Assembly: GCF_000429225.1 (NCBI RefSeq)
Contig: NZ_AUBL01000041.1
Location: 1 to 37,997, forward strand
Reading direction: 5' to 3'
Source of the DNA: Actinomyces dentalis DSM 19115
Lineage (GTDB): Bacteria; Actinomycetota; Actinomycetes; Actinomycetales; Actinomycetaceae
DNA length: 37,997 nucleotides
A program made the translations under genes and the position numbers. The notes under the pieces were generated by a model. The model did no database searches, was not told the DNA's origin, and worked only from the letters and a program-made list of their open reading frames with translations. Within the stretch, counting starts at the first letter, position 1; each line of letters begins with the position of its first letter. Below, in pieces: positions 17,152 through 26,997 of this stretch.

Positions 17152-19916
17152 CGGACCACCTCCGTGCCGGTTGCGGGGATTGAGAGCCGGACGGCGCTGC
17201 CGTGGCCGGCGCCGAGGGTCTGGCGGACGGTGGAGCCGGCGGAGCACTCCGGGAGCCAGACGGCGCCGTCGGCCACCTCGCCGATAATGGCGGGCAGGGT
17301 GATGGAGCCGGTCGGCGTGGACACCGTGAGCCCCTGGCCGCCGGTCAGGCCCAGGCGCCGGGCCAGGTCGGCGCCGACGCGCGCGACGGGGCGCCGCGCC
17401 GTGGCGGCCAGGAAGGCCTCGCCGTCCTGGAGGCGGCCGGCGTCGAGCATGGGCTTGTGCGTGGCCAGGCGGGCGTCCTGGCCCCGGTCGGCGGTTCCGC
17501 CGGCCCCGGGCGCCGCATCGCCGGCCCCGGGCTCGCCGACGGCGTCCGCGGCGGTCTCGACGGTCTCGGCCCCGCTGCCAGTGCCCTCGGGCGCCTCGCC
17601 GCCGGCGTCGGGCCCGCCGTCGGCGCCCGGGGGCGGGACGGCCCCGCCGCGCCGACCGGCGTACAGGCCCAGGTCGGCGATCCCGGCGTGCAGGACCCCC
17701 AGGTCCTCGACGCCCAGGTCGACACCCATCTCGGCGGCGAGCATCCCCAGGACCTGCCGGTCGGTGCGGGCCCGCGAGACGCGGGCCTGGCCGAAGGGCC
17801 GCACTCGCCCCTCCCAGTTGACGAAGGTGCCGTTCTTCTCCTCGGCGGGCGCCACCGGCAGGACGACGTCGGCGAACTCGCCGACCTCCGTGCGGCGCAC
17901 CTCGAGCTGGACGGTGAAGGGGGATTCGTTCAGGGCCCGCCGGGCCAGGTCCGGGTCGGGGAAGTCGCGCAGGTCGACGCCGCCGACGACCAGGCCGCTC
18001 AGGGTCCCGTCCTCCAGGGCGGCGAGGATCCCGGCGGTGTCGCGCCCGGGGCCCCCGGGCAGGTCGTCCGGCTCCACGCCCCAGGCGCGGGCAACCCGGC
18101 GGCGGGCGGCCGCATCGGTCACGGGTCGGCCGCCGGGCAGGAGGAAGGGCAGGCACCCGGCCTCGATGCCGCCGCGCTCCCCGGCGCGGCGCGGCACCCA
18201 GGCCAGGCGGGCGCCCGTGGTCCGGGCCAGGGCGGCGACGGCGGTGAGCAGCCCGGGCACGGCCGCGGCCCGCTCGCCCACGAGGATGGCGGCGCCGTCG
18301 GCCCCCAGGGCCTCGACGATCCCCGGGTGGGTCCGGGCCAGGGCGGCGACGGCGTCCGCCTCCCGCCCGGGCGCGGCCAGGACGACCTCGGCGTCGAGCT
18401 TGCGCGAGCCGTTGGTGACCAGGGGGGCGACGGCGGCCACGCGCACCCCGCCGGCGCGCACGCCCTTGCGCAGGCGCAGGAACAGGGCGCCGCACTCGTC
18501 CTCGGGCTCCAGGGCCACCAGCAGGACCCGCCCGGCCCCCTCCAGGGAGCGGTAGGTCACGGGGCCCAGTCCCGTGCCGGCGACCCGTTCGGCCAGGAAG
18601 GCGTCCTCCTCCGCGCAGTGGTCGCGCACGCGCTGGTCGATGTCGTTGGTGCCCAGCACGGTGCGGGCGAAGCGCGACCAGGCCCAGGCGTCCTCCAGGG
18701 TCAGGCGCGCGCCCGGCAGGAGGGCCGCGCCGCCGTCGGAGCGCGCCTCGGCCAGGCCGGTGGCGGCCACGTCCAGGGCGTCGGACCAGCTGGTGGGAAC
18801 GAGATCGCCGTCGTCGTCGCGCACGAGCGGGACGCTCAGGCGGTCCGGCTGGGCGGACCAGGCGAAGGCGAAGCGGTCCTTGTCGGTGATCCACTCCTCG
18901 TTGACCTCGGGGTCGTTGCCGGCCAGGCGCCGCAGGACGACACCGCGGCGCATGTCCACGCGGATGGCCGAGCCGGAGGCGTCGTGCTCGGTGACCGAGT
19001 CGGTGGACACCAGGTCCACGGGGCGGGCGCGGAAGCGGTAGCGGGCGCTGGTCAGGGCCCCCACCGGGCAGATCTGGATGATATTGCCCGAGAAGTAGGA
19101 GGCGAAGGGGCGCCCGGACACGTCCAGCTCGGCCTCGGCCGGCCCGTAGGCGCGCCCGTCGACGACGCCGGGCCCCCCGTCCGGACCGGCCAGGTCCGCC
19201 TCGGGGGCCAGACCCGCCTCGCCGCGGATCGTGGTCAGGCCGGAGTCGGGCAGGCCGGGGTCGTGGAAGTCCAGGACGGTGGAGTCGAAGCGGCCGATCT
19301 GCTCGGAGTACAGCCCGCCGGTGATCTCCCCGCCCACGTGCCCGGCGCCGCGCCCCTGGAGGGCGATGAAGGGGTCGCCGGCGACCTGGTCGGCGAAGCG
19401 CACGCAGCGCTGGCACAGGATGCACCGGTCGCGGTCGAGCAGGATATTGCCGGTCAGGCGCAGCGGCTTGGGGAAGGTGCGCTTGACGTCGGTGAAGCGG
19501 GTGGCGGACCGGGCGCCCGAGGCCATGAGCTCCAGGGCCTGGTTCTGCAGGGGGCACTCCCCGCCCTTGTCGCACACCGGGCAGTCCAGCGGGTGGTTGA
19601 TGAGGAGGAACTCCATGGTTCCGGCCTGCGCCTTGGCGGCGACGGGGCTGGTGGCCTGGGTGGAGACCTCCATGCCCTCCACGGCGGTCATGGCGCACGA
19701 GGGCTGGGGCTTGGGCATGGGGCGCACGACGCCGTCGCGCCCGGGCATGGCCACCTCGACCAGGCACTGGCGGCAGTTGGCCGACGGCGCCAGCAGCGGG
19801 TGGTCGCAGAAGCGCGGGATGCGCACTCCGGCCTTCTCCGCGGCGCGGATGAGGAGGGTGCCCCTGGCCACCTCGACGGGCAGGCCGTCGATCGTGATAT
19901 TGACCATGTCAGTCAT
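17148..19916 (-). CDS. nuoG: NADH-quinone oxidoreductase subunit G
   Basis: Large iron-sulfur subunit of the NADH module. N1b [2Fe-2S] ligands are C37, C48, C51, C74; the His-Cys3 site (N5) is H108, C112, C115, C121; the next [4Fe-4S] has C165, C168, C171 and C283 (QICPVGAL). The following molybdopterin-oxidoreductase-like domain is degenerate, as usual. At the place where relatives carry the N7 motif C-x2-C-x3-C-x27-C, this protein has T309, D312, S316 and T344, so N7 is absent. Residues ~860-922 form the C-terminal beta domain, preceded by a Gly/Ala/Glu-rich linker (about 795-835). The 922 residues start at an ATG 3 nt after the nuoF stop. Confidence 0.95.
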   Translation of the reverse strand: MTDMVNITIDGLPVEVARGTLLIRAAEKAGVRIPRFCDHPLLAPSANCRQCLVEVAMPGRDGVVRPMPKPQPSCAMTAVEGMEVSTQATSPVAAKAQAGTMEFLLINHPLDCPVCDKGGECPLQNQALELMASGARSATRFTDVKRTFPKPLRLTGNILLDRDRCILCQRCVRFADQVAGDPFIALQGRGAGHVGGEITGGLYSEQIGRFDSTVLDFHDPGLPDSGLTTIRGEAGLAPEADLAGPDGGPGVVDGRAYGPAEAELDVSGRPFASYFSGNIIQICPVGALTSARYRFRARPVDLVSTDSVTEHDASGSAIRVDMRRGVVLRRLAGNDPEVNEEWITDKDRFAFAWSAQPDRLSVPLVRDDDGDLVPTSWSDALDVAATGLAEARSDGGAALLPGARLTLEDAWAWSRFARTVLGTNDIDQRVRDHCAEEDAFLAERVAGTGLGPVTYRSLEGAGRVLLVALEPEDECGALFLRLRKGVRAGGVRVAAVAPLVTNGSRKLDAEVVLAAPGREADAVAALARTHPGIVEALGADGAAILVGERAAAVPGLLTAVAALARTTGARLAWVPRRAGERGGIEAGCLPFLLPGGRPVTDAAARRRVARAWGVEPDDLPGGPGRDTAGILAALEDGTLSGLVVGGVDLRDFPDPDLARRALNESPFTVQLEVRRTEVGEFADVVLPVAPAEEKNGTFVNWEGRVRPFGQARVSRARTDRQVLGMLAAEMGVDLGVEDLGVLHAGIADLGLYAGRRGGAVPPPGADGGPDAGGEAPEGTGSGAETVETAADAVGEPGAGDAAPGAGGTADRGQDARLATHKPMLDAGRLQDGEAFLAATARRPVARVGADLARRLGLTGGQGLTVSTPTGSITLPAIIGEVADGAVWLPECSAGSTVRQTLGAGHGSAVRLSIPATGTEVVR

Positions 19917-19919
19917 AGC

Positions 19920-21275
19920 TCACCGTGCGCTTTCAACGATTGCCGAGGCGGCGTAGGGGAAGAGCTGGGAGGCGGGCGTGGTGCACCCGGCCTCGAACTC
20001 GGACCGGAACCGCTTGATGCCCGACAGCACCGGGACGGCGGAGGCGTCGCCCAGGGCGCAGAAGGAGCGCCCGGAGATATTGGAGGCGATGTCCTCCAGC
20101 TTCTCGACGTCGCCGGGCAGGCCCCGCCCGGCCTCCAGGCGCGCCATGATCTGCCTCATCCAGTAGGTGCCCTCGCGGCAGGGGGTGCACTTGCCGCAGG
20201 ACTCGTGCTGGTAGAACTCGGTCCACCGGGCCACCACGCGCACCGCGGAGACGGTCTCGTCGAAGACCTGGAGGGCGCGGGTGCCCAGCATGGAGCCGGC
20301 CGCCCCGACCGACTCGTAGTCCAGGGGCACGTCGAGCTCCTCGGGGCCGAAGATCGGGGTGGACGAGCCCCCCGGCACCCAGAACTTCAGCTCGTGGCCG
20401 GCCCGGATGCCCCCGGCCAGCTCGATGAGCTCGCGCATGGTGATGCCGAAGGGGGCCTCGAACTGGCCGGGGCGGGCCACGTGGCCGGTGACGGAGAAGA
20501 TGCCGTGGCCCTTGGAGCGCTCGGTGCCCATGGACGAGTACCACTCGGGCCCGTGGACGAGGATCCCGGGCAGGGAGGCGATGGTCTCGACATTGTTGAT
20601 GACGGTGGGGCGGGCGTACAGGCCCTGGACGGCCGGGAAGGGCGGCTTGAGGCGCGGGTGGCCGCGGCGGCCCTCCAGGGAGTCCAGCAGCGCCGTCTCC
20701 TCCCCGCAGATGTAGGCGCCGGCGCCGGCGTGCGCGGTGATGGTCAGCGGCCGGCTCCCGTCGAGGCCGAAGCCGTCGGCCAGCAGACCCGCCTGCTCGG
20801 CCTGGCGCACCGCGGCCAGCAGGCGGCGGTAGACGTGCACCACCTCGCCGCGCAGGTAGACGAAGGCGTGGTCGCAGCCGATGGCGCGCGAGCAGATGGC
20901 CACGCCCTCGACGAGGGCCTGCGGGTTGGCCATGAGGGTGGGGATGTCCTTGCAGGTGCCCGGCTCGGACTCGTCGGCGTTGACGACGAGGTAGCGGGCC
21001 CCGCCGTCGGGCGCGGGCAGGAAGGACCACTTCAGCCCGGTGGGGAAGCCGGCGCCGCCCCGGCCGCGCAGGCCCGAGGCCTTGACCAGGTTCACGAGCT
21101 CCTCGGGGCCCATCGTCTTGGCCCGCTCCAGGCCCCGGTAGCCGCCGTGGGCGCGGTAGGACTCCAGGGTCCAGGAGCGGGGCCTGTCCCACATGTCGGT
21201 GACGGCCGGGGTGAGGGTCCCCGGCGCGGTGAAGACGGGGGTGCGGGGCCCGTCGTCGGGCGCGGCGGTGCTCAC
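19920..21275 (-). CDS. nuoF: NADH-quinone oxidoreductase subunit F
   Basis: Catalytic subunit that oxidises NADH with FMN and passes electrons to cluster N3. The FMN/NADH motifs GLRGRGGAGFPTGLKW and AGAYICGEETALLDSLEG are present, as is the N3 motif ESCGKCTPCREGT with the fourth Cys in FCALGD. The GTG at 21275 overlaps the nuoE stop by 4 nt, giving 451 residues, the family norm. The frame is open upstream but lies inside nuoE. nuoG starts 3 nt after its stop. Confidence 0.97.
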   Translation of the reverse strand: MSTAAPDDGPRTPVFTAPGTLTPAVTDMWDRPRSWTLESYRAHGGYRGLERAKTMGPEELVNLVKASGLRGRGGAGFPTGLKWSFLPAPDGGARYLVVNADESEPGTCKDIPTLMANPQALVEGVAICSRAIGCDHAFVYLRGEVVHVYRRLLAAVRQAEQAGLLADGFGLDGSRPLTITAHAGAGAYICGEETALLDSLEGRRGHPRLKPPFPAVQGLYARPTVINNVETIASLPGILVHGPEWYSSMGTERSKGHGIFSVTGHVARPGQFEAPFGITMRELIELAGGIRAGHELKFWVPGGSSTPIFGPEELDVPLDYESVGAAGSMLGTRALQVFDETVSAVRVVARWTEFYQHESCGKCTPCREGTYWMRQIMARLEAGRGLPGDVEKLEDIASNISGRSFCALGDASAVPVLSGIKRFRSEFEAGCTTPASQLFPYAASAIVESAR

Positions 21276-21997
21276 TGGCCCTCCTCCTCCGGGACCGTCC
21301 AGCCCCGCTCGCGGGCGATGCGCAGGCCCAGCAGGCTGGGTTCGCCGGCGCCGGCGCCCTCGTCGGCGCGCCCGTCCTCGAATCCGGCGAGCACGCGCTC
21401 GTTCTCGCGGAAGGTGGGCAGGGTGTCGGGGCCGCGGGTGGGGGTCACGTCCTCGCCGCGCTCCAGGCGGGAGACCAGCTCGACGGCGGAGGCCGGGGTC
21501 TGGTTGTCGAAGAACTCCCAGTTGACCATGACGACGGGGGCGTAGTCGCAGGCGGCGTTGCACTCCACGCGCTCCAGGCTGATGCGCCCGTCCTCACTGG
21601 TCTCGTCGTTGCCCAGGCCCGTGTGCTCGCTCACGGCCCGCCACACGGCGTCGCCGCCCATGACGGCGCACAGGGCGTTGGTGCACACGCCCACGTGGTA
21701 CTCCCCGGCGGGGTGGCGGCGGAACTGGCTGTAGAAGGTGGCCACGGCGCTCACCTCGGAGCGGGTCAGCCCCAGGACGCGGGCGCACAGGGCGATGCCG
21801 CGCGGGGAGACGCAGCCGTCGACGCTCTGGATCAGGTGCAGCATGGGGATGAGGGCGCTGCGCTCGTGCCCCTGCGGGTAGCGGGAGGTGATCCGCCCGA
21901 TGTCGGCGAGCAGGTCCGCCTCGACGTCCGGGGGGTAACCGGGGACGGGGGACGGGGCCGGACCCGCGGCGGTGTCGGGGATGTGCTGGGTGGTCAT
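21272..21997 (-). CDS. nuoE: NADH-quinone oxidoreductase subunit E
   Basis: Thioredoxin-fold [2Fe-2S] (N1a) subunit of the NADH module. The four ligands are visible in VCTNALC (C-x4-C) and ECNAAC (C-x3-C). The helical N-terminal region with LIPMLHLIQSVDGCVSP is typical. At 241 residues it is longer than E. coli NuoE (about 166), with a Gly/Glu-rich C-terminal tail. The ATG at 21997 shares one base with the nuoD stop (TGATG), supporting this start over the longer open frame. Confidence 0.96.
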   Translation of the reverse strand: MTTQHIPDTAAGPAPSPVPGYPPDVEADLLADIGRITSRYPQGHERSALIPMLHLIQSVDGCVSPRGIALCARVLGLTRSEVSAVATFYSQFRRHPAGEYHVGVCTNALCAVMGGDAVWRAVSEHTGLGNDETSEDGRISLERVECNAACDYAPVVMVNWEFFDNQTPASAVELVSRLERGEDVTPTRGPDTLPTFRENERVLAGFEDGRADEGAGAGEPSLLGLRIARERGWTVPEEEGQ

Positions 21998-23379
21998 CAG
22001 CGGTCCACGCCTCCCAGGACGGGGTCGATGGAGGCCAGGGAGGGGACCAGGTCGGCGATCATGCCGCCCTCGCCCATCATGGCCAGTGACTGCAGGTTGG
22101 AGAATGAGGGGTCGCGGAAGTGGACCCGGTAGGGGCGGGTGCCGCCGTCGGACACGGCGTGGACGCCCATGACGCCCTTGGCGTGCTCGACCGTGGTGTA
22201 GACCTGGCCGGCCGGCACGCGGAAGCCCTGGGTCACCAGCTTGAAGTGGTGGATGAGGGACTCCATGGAGGTGCCCATGATCTCGCGCACGTGCTCCAGG
22301 GACTGCCCCTGGCCGTCGGTGGCGATGGCCAGGCGCGCCGGCCAGGCGATGGTGGGGTCGGCCACCATGGTCGTGTTGGAGGGGTCCTCGCCGCGCCCGG
22401 TGATCGCGTCGAGGCGGTCCAGGGCCTGGGCGACGATCCTCAGGGACTGGTAGCACTCGTCGAAGCGCACGCGCAGGCGGTTGTAGCAGTCCGAGCGGTC
22501 GTAGACGGGCACGTCGAAGTCGTAGTCCTCGTAGCCGCAGTAGGGCTTGAGCCTGCGCATGTCCAGCGGGTAGCCGGCGGCGCGCACGCACGGGCCGGTC
22601 AAGCCCAGGGCCATGGCCCCGGCCAGGTCGATCTCGCCCACGCCGATGAAGCGGGCCCTGAGGATCGGGTTGGCCAGCAGGAGCGCGCCGAGCTCGCCGA
22701 CGTCGTTCTTGATATCGGGCATGACCGAGCGCACGAAGTCGGAGAACCCCTCGGGGACGTCCTGGGCCAGGCCGCCGGGGCGCACGTAGGCGTGGTTCAT
22801 GCGCAGCCCGGAGACCATCTCGAAGGCGCGCAGGATGTTCTCCCGGCAGCGGAAGGCGATGGTCATGAGCGTGGTGCCGCCCATCTCGTTGCCGCCGGAG
22901 CCGATGGCGACGACGTGGGAGGCGATGCGGTTGAGTTCCATGAGGAGCACCCGCACGACGGTGGCCTTCTCCGGCACGTCGTCGGTGATCCCCAGGAGCT
23001 TCTCGACGGCCAGGGCGTAGGCGACCTCCTGGAAGAAGGGGGCCACGTAATCCATGCGGGTCGCGAAGGCCTCGCCCTGCACCCAGGTGCGGTACTCCAT
23101 GTTCTTCTCAATGCCCGTGTGGAGGTAGCCGGTGCCCACGCGCACCTCGGTGACCCTCTCGCCGTCGACCTCCAGGACCAGGCGCAGCACGCCGTGGGTG
23201 GAGGGGTGGACGGGCCCCATGTTGACCACGACGCGGTCGTGCTCGAGGCGGTCGGCCTCGTCGCGCGCGGCGATCTGGGCGGCGACGGCGTCCCAGTCGC
23301 CGCCGTCGGCGGTGTAGTGGGGGGCGCCCGCGGCGAGGTCGTCGGTGGCGGGGCCGGCTGCGTGAATGGAGCTGGGCAT
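21997..23379 (-). CDS. nuoD: NADH-quinone oxidoreductase subunit D
   Basis: 49-kDa subunit that lines the quinone-reduction site and is related to NiFe hydrogenase large subunits. Typical segments are [14 protein letters not shown] (containing the quinone-site histidines), [16 protein letters not shown], and the C-terminal [20 protein letters not shown]. The product is 460 residues with an N-terminal extension of about 45 residues rich in Ala and Asp. The ATG at 23379 shares one base with the nuoC stop. Separate nuoC and nuoD is the usual actinobacterial state, unlike the E. coli fusion. Confidence 0.97.
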   Translation of the reverse strand: MPSSIHAAGPATDDLAAGAPHYTADGGDWDAVAAQIAARDEADRLEHDRVVVNMGPVHPSTHGVLRLVLEVDGERVTEVRVGTGYLHTGIEKNMEYRTWVQGEAFATRMDYVAPFFQEVAYALAVEKLLGITDDVPEKATVVRVLLMELNRIASHVVAIGSGGNEMGGTTLMTIAFRCRENILRAFEMVSGLRMNHAYVRPGGLAQDVPEGFSDFVRSVMPDIKNDVGELGALLLANPILRARFIGVGEIDLAGAMALGLTGPCVRAAGYPLDMRRLKPYCGYEDYDFDVPVYDRSDCYNRLRVRFDECYQSLRIVAQALDRLDAITGRGEDPSNTTMVADPTIAWPARLAIATDGQGQSLEHVREIMGTSMESLIHHFKLVTQGFRVPAGQVYTTVEHAKGVMGVHAVSDGGTRPYRVHFRDPSFSNLQSLAMMGEGGMIADLVPSLASIDPVLGGVDR

Positions 23380-24200
23380 CAGCGGTACGACCTCCGGGTG
23401 TCGGCGGGCGGGGTGGCGGCGCCCCGGTACTCGACGGGAATGCCGCCCAGCGGGTAGTCCTTGCGCTGGGGGTGGCCCACCCAGTCGTCGGGCATGGCGG
23501 TGCGGGTCAGGTGGGGGTGGCCGTCGAAGACGATGCCCATGAGGTCCCAGGCCTCCCGCTCGTGCCAGTCGTTGCCGGGGTAGACCGAGATGATGGAGGG
23601 CACGTGCGGGTCCGCGGCGGGGGCGGCGACCTCCAGGCGGATCTGGCGGGCGCCGTGGGTCAGGGAGATCAGCTCGTAGCAGGCGTGCAGCTCGCGCCCG
23701 GCGTCGCCCGGGTAGTGGACGCCGGTCACCCCCAGGCACAGCTCGAAGCGCAGGTCCTGGTCGTCGCGCAGGGGGCGCACGACGTCGAGCAGGTGCTCGC
23801 GGGCGACGAAGACGGTGAGCTCGCCGCGGTCGACGACGACCTTCTCGATGGCCCCGGCCGGCTCGACCCCGGCCCCGGCCAGGTCCTCGATGAGGGCGTC
23901 GACGGCGTCGTCGAACCAGGAGCCGTAGGGGCGCGTCGCGGCGGGGGCCAGGGCGACGACGCTGCTCGTGCCGCCGTACCCGGTGGTGTCCCCGGCGTCG
24001 GGGGCGCCGAACTGGCCGGAGTGGGTGGCGATGACCTCCAGGCGCAGCCGCGGGGGGACCGGGCGGCCGGCGACCTGCGGAACGCCGGCGTCGGGGGCGT
24101 CGGCGGCGGCCGGAACGTCGGCCTGCGCCTCGGCGCCGTCGGCGGTCGGGGATCCGGGGGCGGTCTTCGCCCCGGTCCCGGGGGCGGTGTTGGGACTCAT
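23379..24200 (-). CDS. nuoC: NADH-quinone oxidoreductase subunit C
   Basis: 30-kDa peripheral subunit that supports NuoD and NuoB. The signature near residues 215-250, [20 protein letters not shown] followed by RKDYPLGG, is diagnostic. The first ~45 residues are an Ala/Pro/Thr/Asp-rich low-complexity extension. The ATG at 24200 overlaps the nuoB stop by 4 nt; the product is 273 residues. Confidence 0.96.
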   Translation of the reverse strand: MSPNTAPGTGAKTAPGSPTADGAEAQADVPAAADAPDAGVPQVAGRPVPPRLRLEVIATHSGQFGAPDAGDTTGYGGTSSVVALAPAATRPYGSWFDDAVDALIEDLAGAGVEPAGAIEKVVVDRGELTVFVAREHLLDVVRPLRDDQDLRFELCLGVTGVHYPGDAGRELHACYELISLTHGARQIRLEVAAPAADPHVPSIISVYPGNDWHEREAWDLMGIVFDGHPHLTRTAMPDDWVGHPQRKDYPLGGIPVEYRGAATPPADTRRSYR

Positions 24201-24826
24201 GCGAGCTGGCCCTTCATCTCGTGGAGGGGGGTGGCGGCCAGGGCGGCGGCCTCGACGGCGCGCGCGATCTCCTCGCGGTGGGAGAACACCGGCCGGCGCT
24301 CGATCTGACGGGTGAGCTCGAGCATGGCGTTGAGCAGCATCTCGGGGCGCGGCGGGCAGCCGGGCAGGTAGATGTCCACCGGCACGATGTGGTCGCAGCC
24401 CTGGACGACGGCGTAGTTGTTGAAGACGCCGCCCGACGAGGCGCACGCGCCCATGGAGATGACCCACTTGGGCTCGGGCATGGAGTCGTAGACGTTGCGC
24501 ACGATCGGCGCCATCTTGTGGGAGACGCGCCCTGAGACGATCATGACGTCGGCGTGGCGGGGCGAGGCGCGGAAGACCTCCCAGCCGAAGCGGGCCATGT
24601 CGAAGCGCGGGGTGCCGGTGCCCATCATCTCGATGGCGCAGCAGGCCAGGCCCATGGTCACCGGCCACAGCGAGCGGGCCTGCGCCAGGGCGCTGAGCCG
24701 CTCGACGGCGGTGAGCATGAAGCCGGGCCCCTCGACGGAGGCCTCGGCCTGCAGGTGCAGGTCACCCCGCTTGGAGGGGATGGACCGCATCTTCTCCCGG
24801 TAGGCCCTGTACTCGTCGTTGTTCAT
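24197..24826 (-). CDS. nuoB: NADH-quinone oxidoreductase subunit B
   Basis: PSST-type subunit holding N2, the last iron-sulfur cluster before quinone. The tandem cysteines of [10 protein letters not shown], the third Cys in MGACASSGG and the fourth in LPGCPPRPE are all present. The 209-residue product has a charged N-terminus and a ~40-residue C-terminal tail. The ATG at 24826 follows the nuoA stop by 48 nt, the largest gap inside the operon; the stop overlaps nuoC by 4 nt. Confidence 0.97.
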   Translation of the reverse strand: MNNDEYRAYREKMRSIPSKRGDLHLQAEASVEGPGFMLTAVERLSALAQARSLWPVTMGLACCAIEMMGTGTPRFDMARFGWEVFRASPRHADVMIVSGRVSHKMAPIVRNVYDSMPEPKWVISMGACASSGGVFNNYAVVQGCDHIVPVDIYLPGCPPRPEMLLNAMLELTRQIERRPVFSHREEIARAVEAAALAATPLHEMKGQLA

Positions 24827-24874
24827 GCTGTGTCGTCCCTTCTCTCCCGCGTCCCGCGCCGCGCCCGTTCGCCC

Positions 24875-25234
24875 TCAGTCCCAGTCCAGGCCGCCGCGGC
24901 GCCACTCCAGGACGTAGGGCACCGTGATGAGGGCGATGAAGAGCAGGGCGGCGCTCAGGCCGAAGAAGCCGAGCCGGTGGAAGGCCGTCGCCCAGGGGTA
25001 GAGGAAGACGACCTCGACGTCGAAGATGATGAAGGTCATGCCCACCAGGTAGAAGGCGACCGGGAAGCGCCCGTGCTCCGTATTGGCCGGGGTCGGGTCG
25101 ATGCCGCACTCGTAGTTGGCGGTCTTGACCCGGTTGCGCCGATTGGGGCTCACGATCGCGGACAGCACCAGGCCGCCGATGGCGATCACCAGGGCCACGC
25201 CCGCCATGATGAGCAGGGAGACGTAGGGGTTCAT
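24875..25234 (-). CDS. nuoA: NADH-quinone oxidoreductase subunit A
   Basis: Three-helix membrane subunit of Complex I. The family loop YECGIDPTPAN and the helix MTFIIFDVEVVFLYPWA with its acidic residues are present. Length is 119 residues, normal for the family. The ATG at 25234 overlaps the stop of the preceding reductase gene by 4 nt, showing that nuo is transcribed and probably translated together with that quinone-tailoring enzyme. Confidence 0.97.
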   Translation of the reverse strand: MNPYVSLLIMAGVALVIAIGGLVLSAIVSPNRRNRVKTANYECGIDPTPANTEHGRFPVAFYLVGMTFIIFDVEVVFLYPWATAFHRLGFFGLSAALLFIALITVPYVLEWRRGGLDWD

Positions 25235-26634
25235 GCTGCTGGCACCATCCTCGTGAGGAGCTGGATGAAGTGGTCGACGGCGTCGCCGCCGCGCCGCTCC
25301 CACCCGTCGGACAGGAGCTTGGACACGAGCCTCATGAGGCGCCTGCGGCCCAGCCCGTAGCGGGTGCAGACCCGCATGACCTCGGGGTGCTCGATGAGGG
25401 AGACGAAGACGCGGCCCAGGGTGTAGTAGCCGCCCAGTCGCTCGCTCATGGCGGCGGGGTACTGGCCCAGGGCCTTCTCGCGGCCCGCCGCCGTCGAGCG
25501 GGCGGCGGCGCAGGCGGCGGCCCGGGCGGCCAGGCGCCCGGACATGAGGGCCTGGGCGATGCCCTCGCCGTTGAAGGGCGAGACCATGCCGCCGGCGTCG
25601 CCCAGCAGCATGAGGCCGTCGGCGTAGTGGGGCTTGCGGTTGAAGGCCATGGGCAGGGCCGCGGAGCCCAGGCGCCCGACCCGGTTGTCGGGGGTGAAGC
25701 CCCAGGACGCGGGGGCGCGCTCCATCCACCGGTTGAACACGGCCCGGTAGTCGATCCTGGTGGTGGCGGCGCGCGAGGAGACCGAGCCGAGGCCGACGTT
25801 GACCAGGCCCTCGCCCACGGACCACATCCAGCCGTAGCCGGGCAGGAGCTCGGAGGCGCCGGCCGGGCCGTCCCACAGCTCCAGGCGGGACTCCATCCAG
25901 GCGTCGGCGGCGCGCGGGGAGCGGAAGTAGGCGCGCACGGCCACGCCCAGGGGGCGGCGCACGTCCTTGGCGCGCCCGACGGCGGTGGCCAGGCGGGCGG
26001 ACACGCCGCCGGCGTCGATGACGAGGGGGGCGGTGATCTCGGCGGGCGCCGTCACGCCGGGGCGGGCCGCGCGCGGGGTCGGCCTGACCTCGACGCCGAT
26101 GACGCGCCCCGAGGGCGAGGTGAGGGGGGCGGTGGCGGTCACGCCGGTCAGGAGCCGGGCGCCGGCCGCGGCGGCGCGCTCGGCCAGGTCGCGGTCGAGC
26201 TCGGTGCGGCGCCGGGCCAGGCCGTAGGAGGGCAGCGAGGCCTGCTCGGGCCAGGGGATGTGGAGGATGTGCCCGCCGCCCACGACGCGCAGGCCCTTAT
26301 TGCGCCGCCAGCTGGTGGTGTCCACGCCCATGAGGGCGAGCTCGGTGACGGCGGAGGGGGTCAGACCGTCGCCGCAGACCTTGTCGCGCCCGGGCTCGCC
26401 CCGCTCCACGACGATGACGTCCAGACCGGCCACGGCCATGTGGTAGGCGGCGGCCGATCCCGCGGGCCCGGCCCCGACGACGACGACGTCGGCGCTCAGG
26501 TCGGAGCCGGCGGCCTCGGCGCCGGAGTCGCCCGCGCCGGAGCGGGGGCGGCCGGCGGCATCGGAGCCTGCGGCGTCGGAACCGTCATCGGGACGGCCGG
26601 CGGGCGATGACGCCGAACCATCGGTGGCAATCAC
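25231..26634 (-). CDS. menJ: Geranylgeranyl reductase family flavoprotein, MenJ-like
   Basis: FAD-dependent enzyme of the geranylgeranyl reductase family; the mycobacterial relative MenJ saturates one isoprene unit of menaquinone, and the position directly before nuoA suggests the same role. The FAD loop VVVGAGPAGSAAA lies at about residues 51-63, CGDGLTPSAV at about 87-96, and the second FAD motif LLGDAGGMVSPFNGEGIAQA at about 336-355. The first ~47 residues are an Ala/Gly/Asp/Ser-rich extension. The GTG at 26634 has AAGGAGGT upstream on the minus strand. As the first gene of the operon it faces menG across a 363-nt spacer. Reduction of another polyprenyl lipid is the alternative. Confidence 0.85.
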   Translation of the reverse strand: MIATDGSASSPAGRPDDGSDAAGSDAAGRPRSGAGDSGAEAAGSDLSADVVVVGAGPAGSAAAYHMAVAGLDVIVVERGEPGRDKVCGDGLTPSAVTELALMGVDTTSWRRNKGLRVVGGGHILHIPWPEQASLPSYGLARRRTELDRDLAERAAAAGARLLTGVTATAPLTSPSGRVIGVEVRPTPRAARPGVTAPAEITAPLVIDAGGVSARLATAVGRAKDVRRPLGVAVRAYFRSPRAADAWMESRLELWDGPAGASELLPGYGWMWSVGEGLVNVGLGSVSSRAATTRIDYRAVFNRWMERAPASWGFTPDNRVGRLGSAALPMAFNRKPHYADGLMLLGDAGGMVSPFNGEGIAQALMSGRLAARAAACAAARSTAAGREKALGQYPAAMSERLGGYYTLGRVFVSLIEHPEVMRVCTRYGLGRRRLMRLVSKLLSDGWERRGGDAVDHFIQLLTRMVPAA

Positions 26635-26997
26635 GTCTGAGCACCTCCTTCGGGATCGTCGGGCGGTCGCGGGAGCACGGCCGCAGCCCTCCGGACAGGG
26701 CGGACCTCCTCCGACTGTACCCAGCCCCTCAGGAACTCCGGGAATCGCCTGCCGATCTCAGGATATTCCGTGCGAATCCGGCGCAGGGGCCCCTGCGCGC
26801 GCGTCATGCGCGGGCCCACCGGCGCAGCAATTTGAAATGACGAGCATCACCAATTTGCGACTCCGGGTTGGGATGTAAGTCCTAGAGCACTGCTGCCGTT
26901 TAATCGGTTCGGCCCGGTCGCCCCGGACGCGTGCGGGCCGGGCCCGGCCCCGCCCCGGCGCGGGACCCGGCCGGCCCGCCCCTGCGATGATGGGCCC
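26635..26997. promoter_or_regulatory. Divergent promoter region of the menJ-nuo operon and menG
   Basis: This 363-nt spacer must drive the long minus-strand operon and plus-strand menG. It includes an 18-bp perfect palindrome (26781-26798), the repeated word CAATTTG about 25 nt apart (around 26827 and 26851), and a TTTAAT -10-like hexamer on the plus strand (26899-26904) about 90 nt before menG. The -35 partners are weak, so exact promoters are not assigned. No gene is visible. Confidence 0.5.
26781..26798. promoter_or_regulatory. 18-bp perfect palindrome, candidate operator
   Basis: GCGCAGGGGCCCCTGCGC is fully self-complementary with no loop, more like a dimeric protein-binding site than an RNA hairpin. 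It sits in the divergent spacer upstream of menJ-nuo. The base composition makes short palindromes common here, but 18 perfect bases stand out. Confidence 0.35.
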
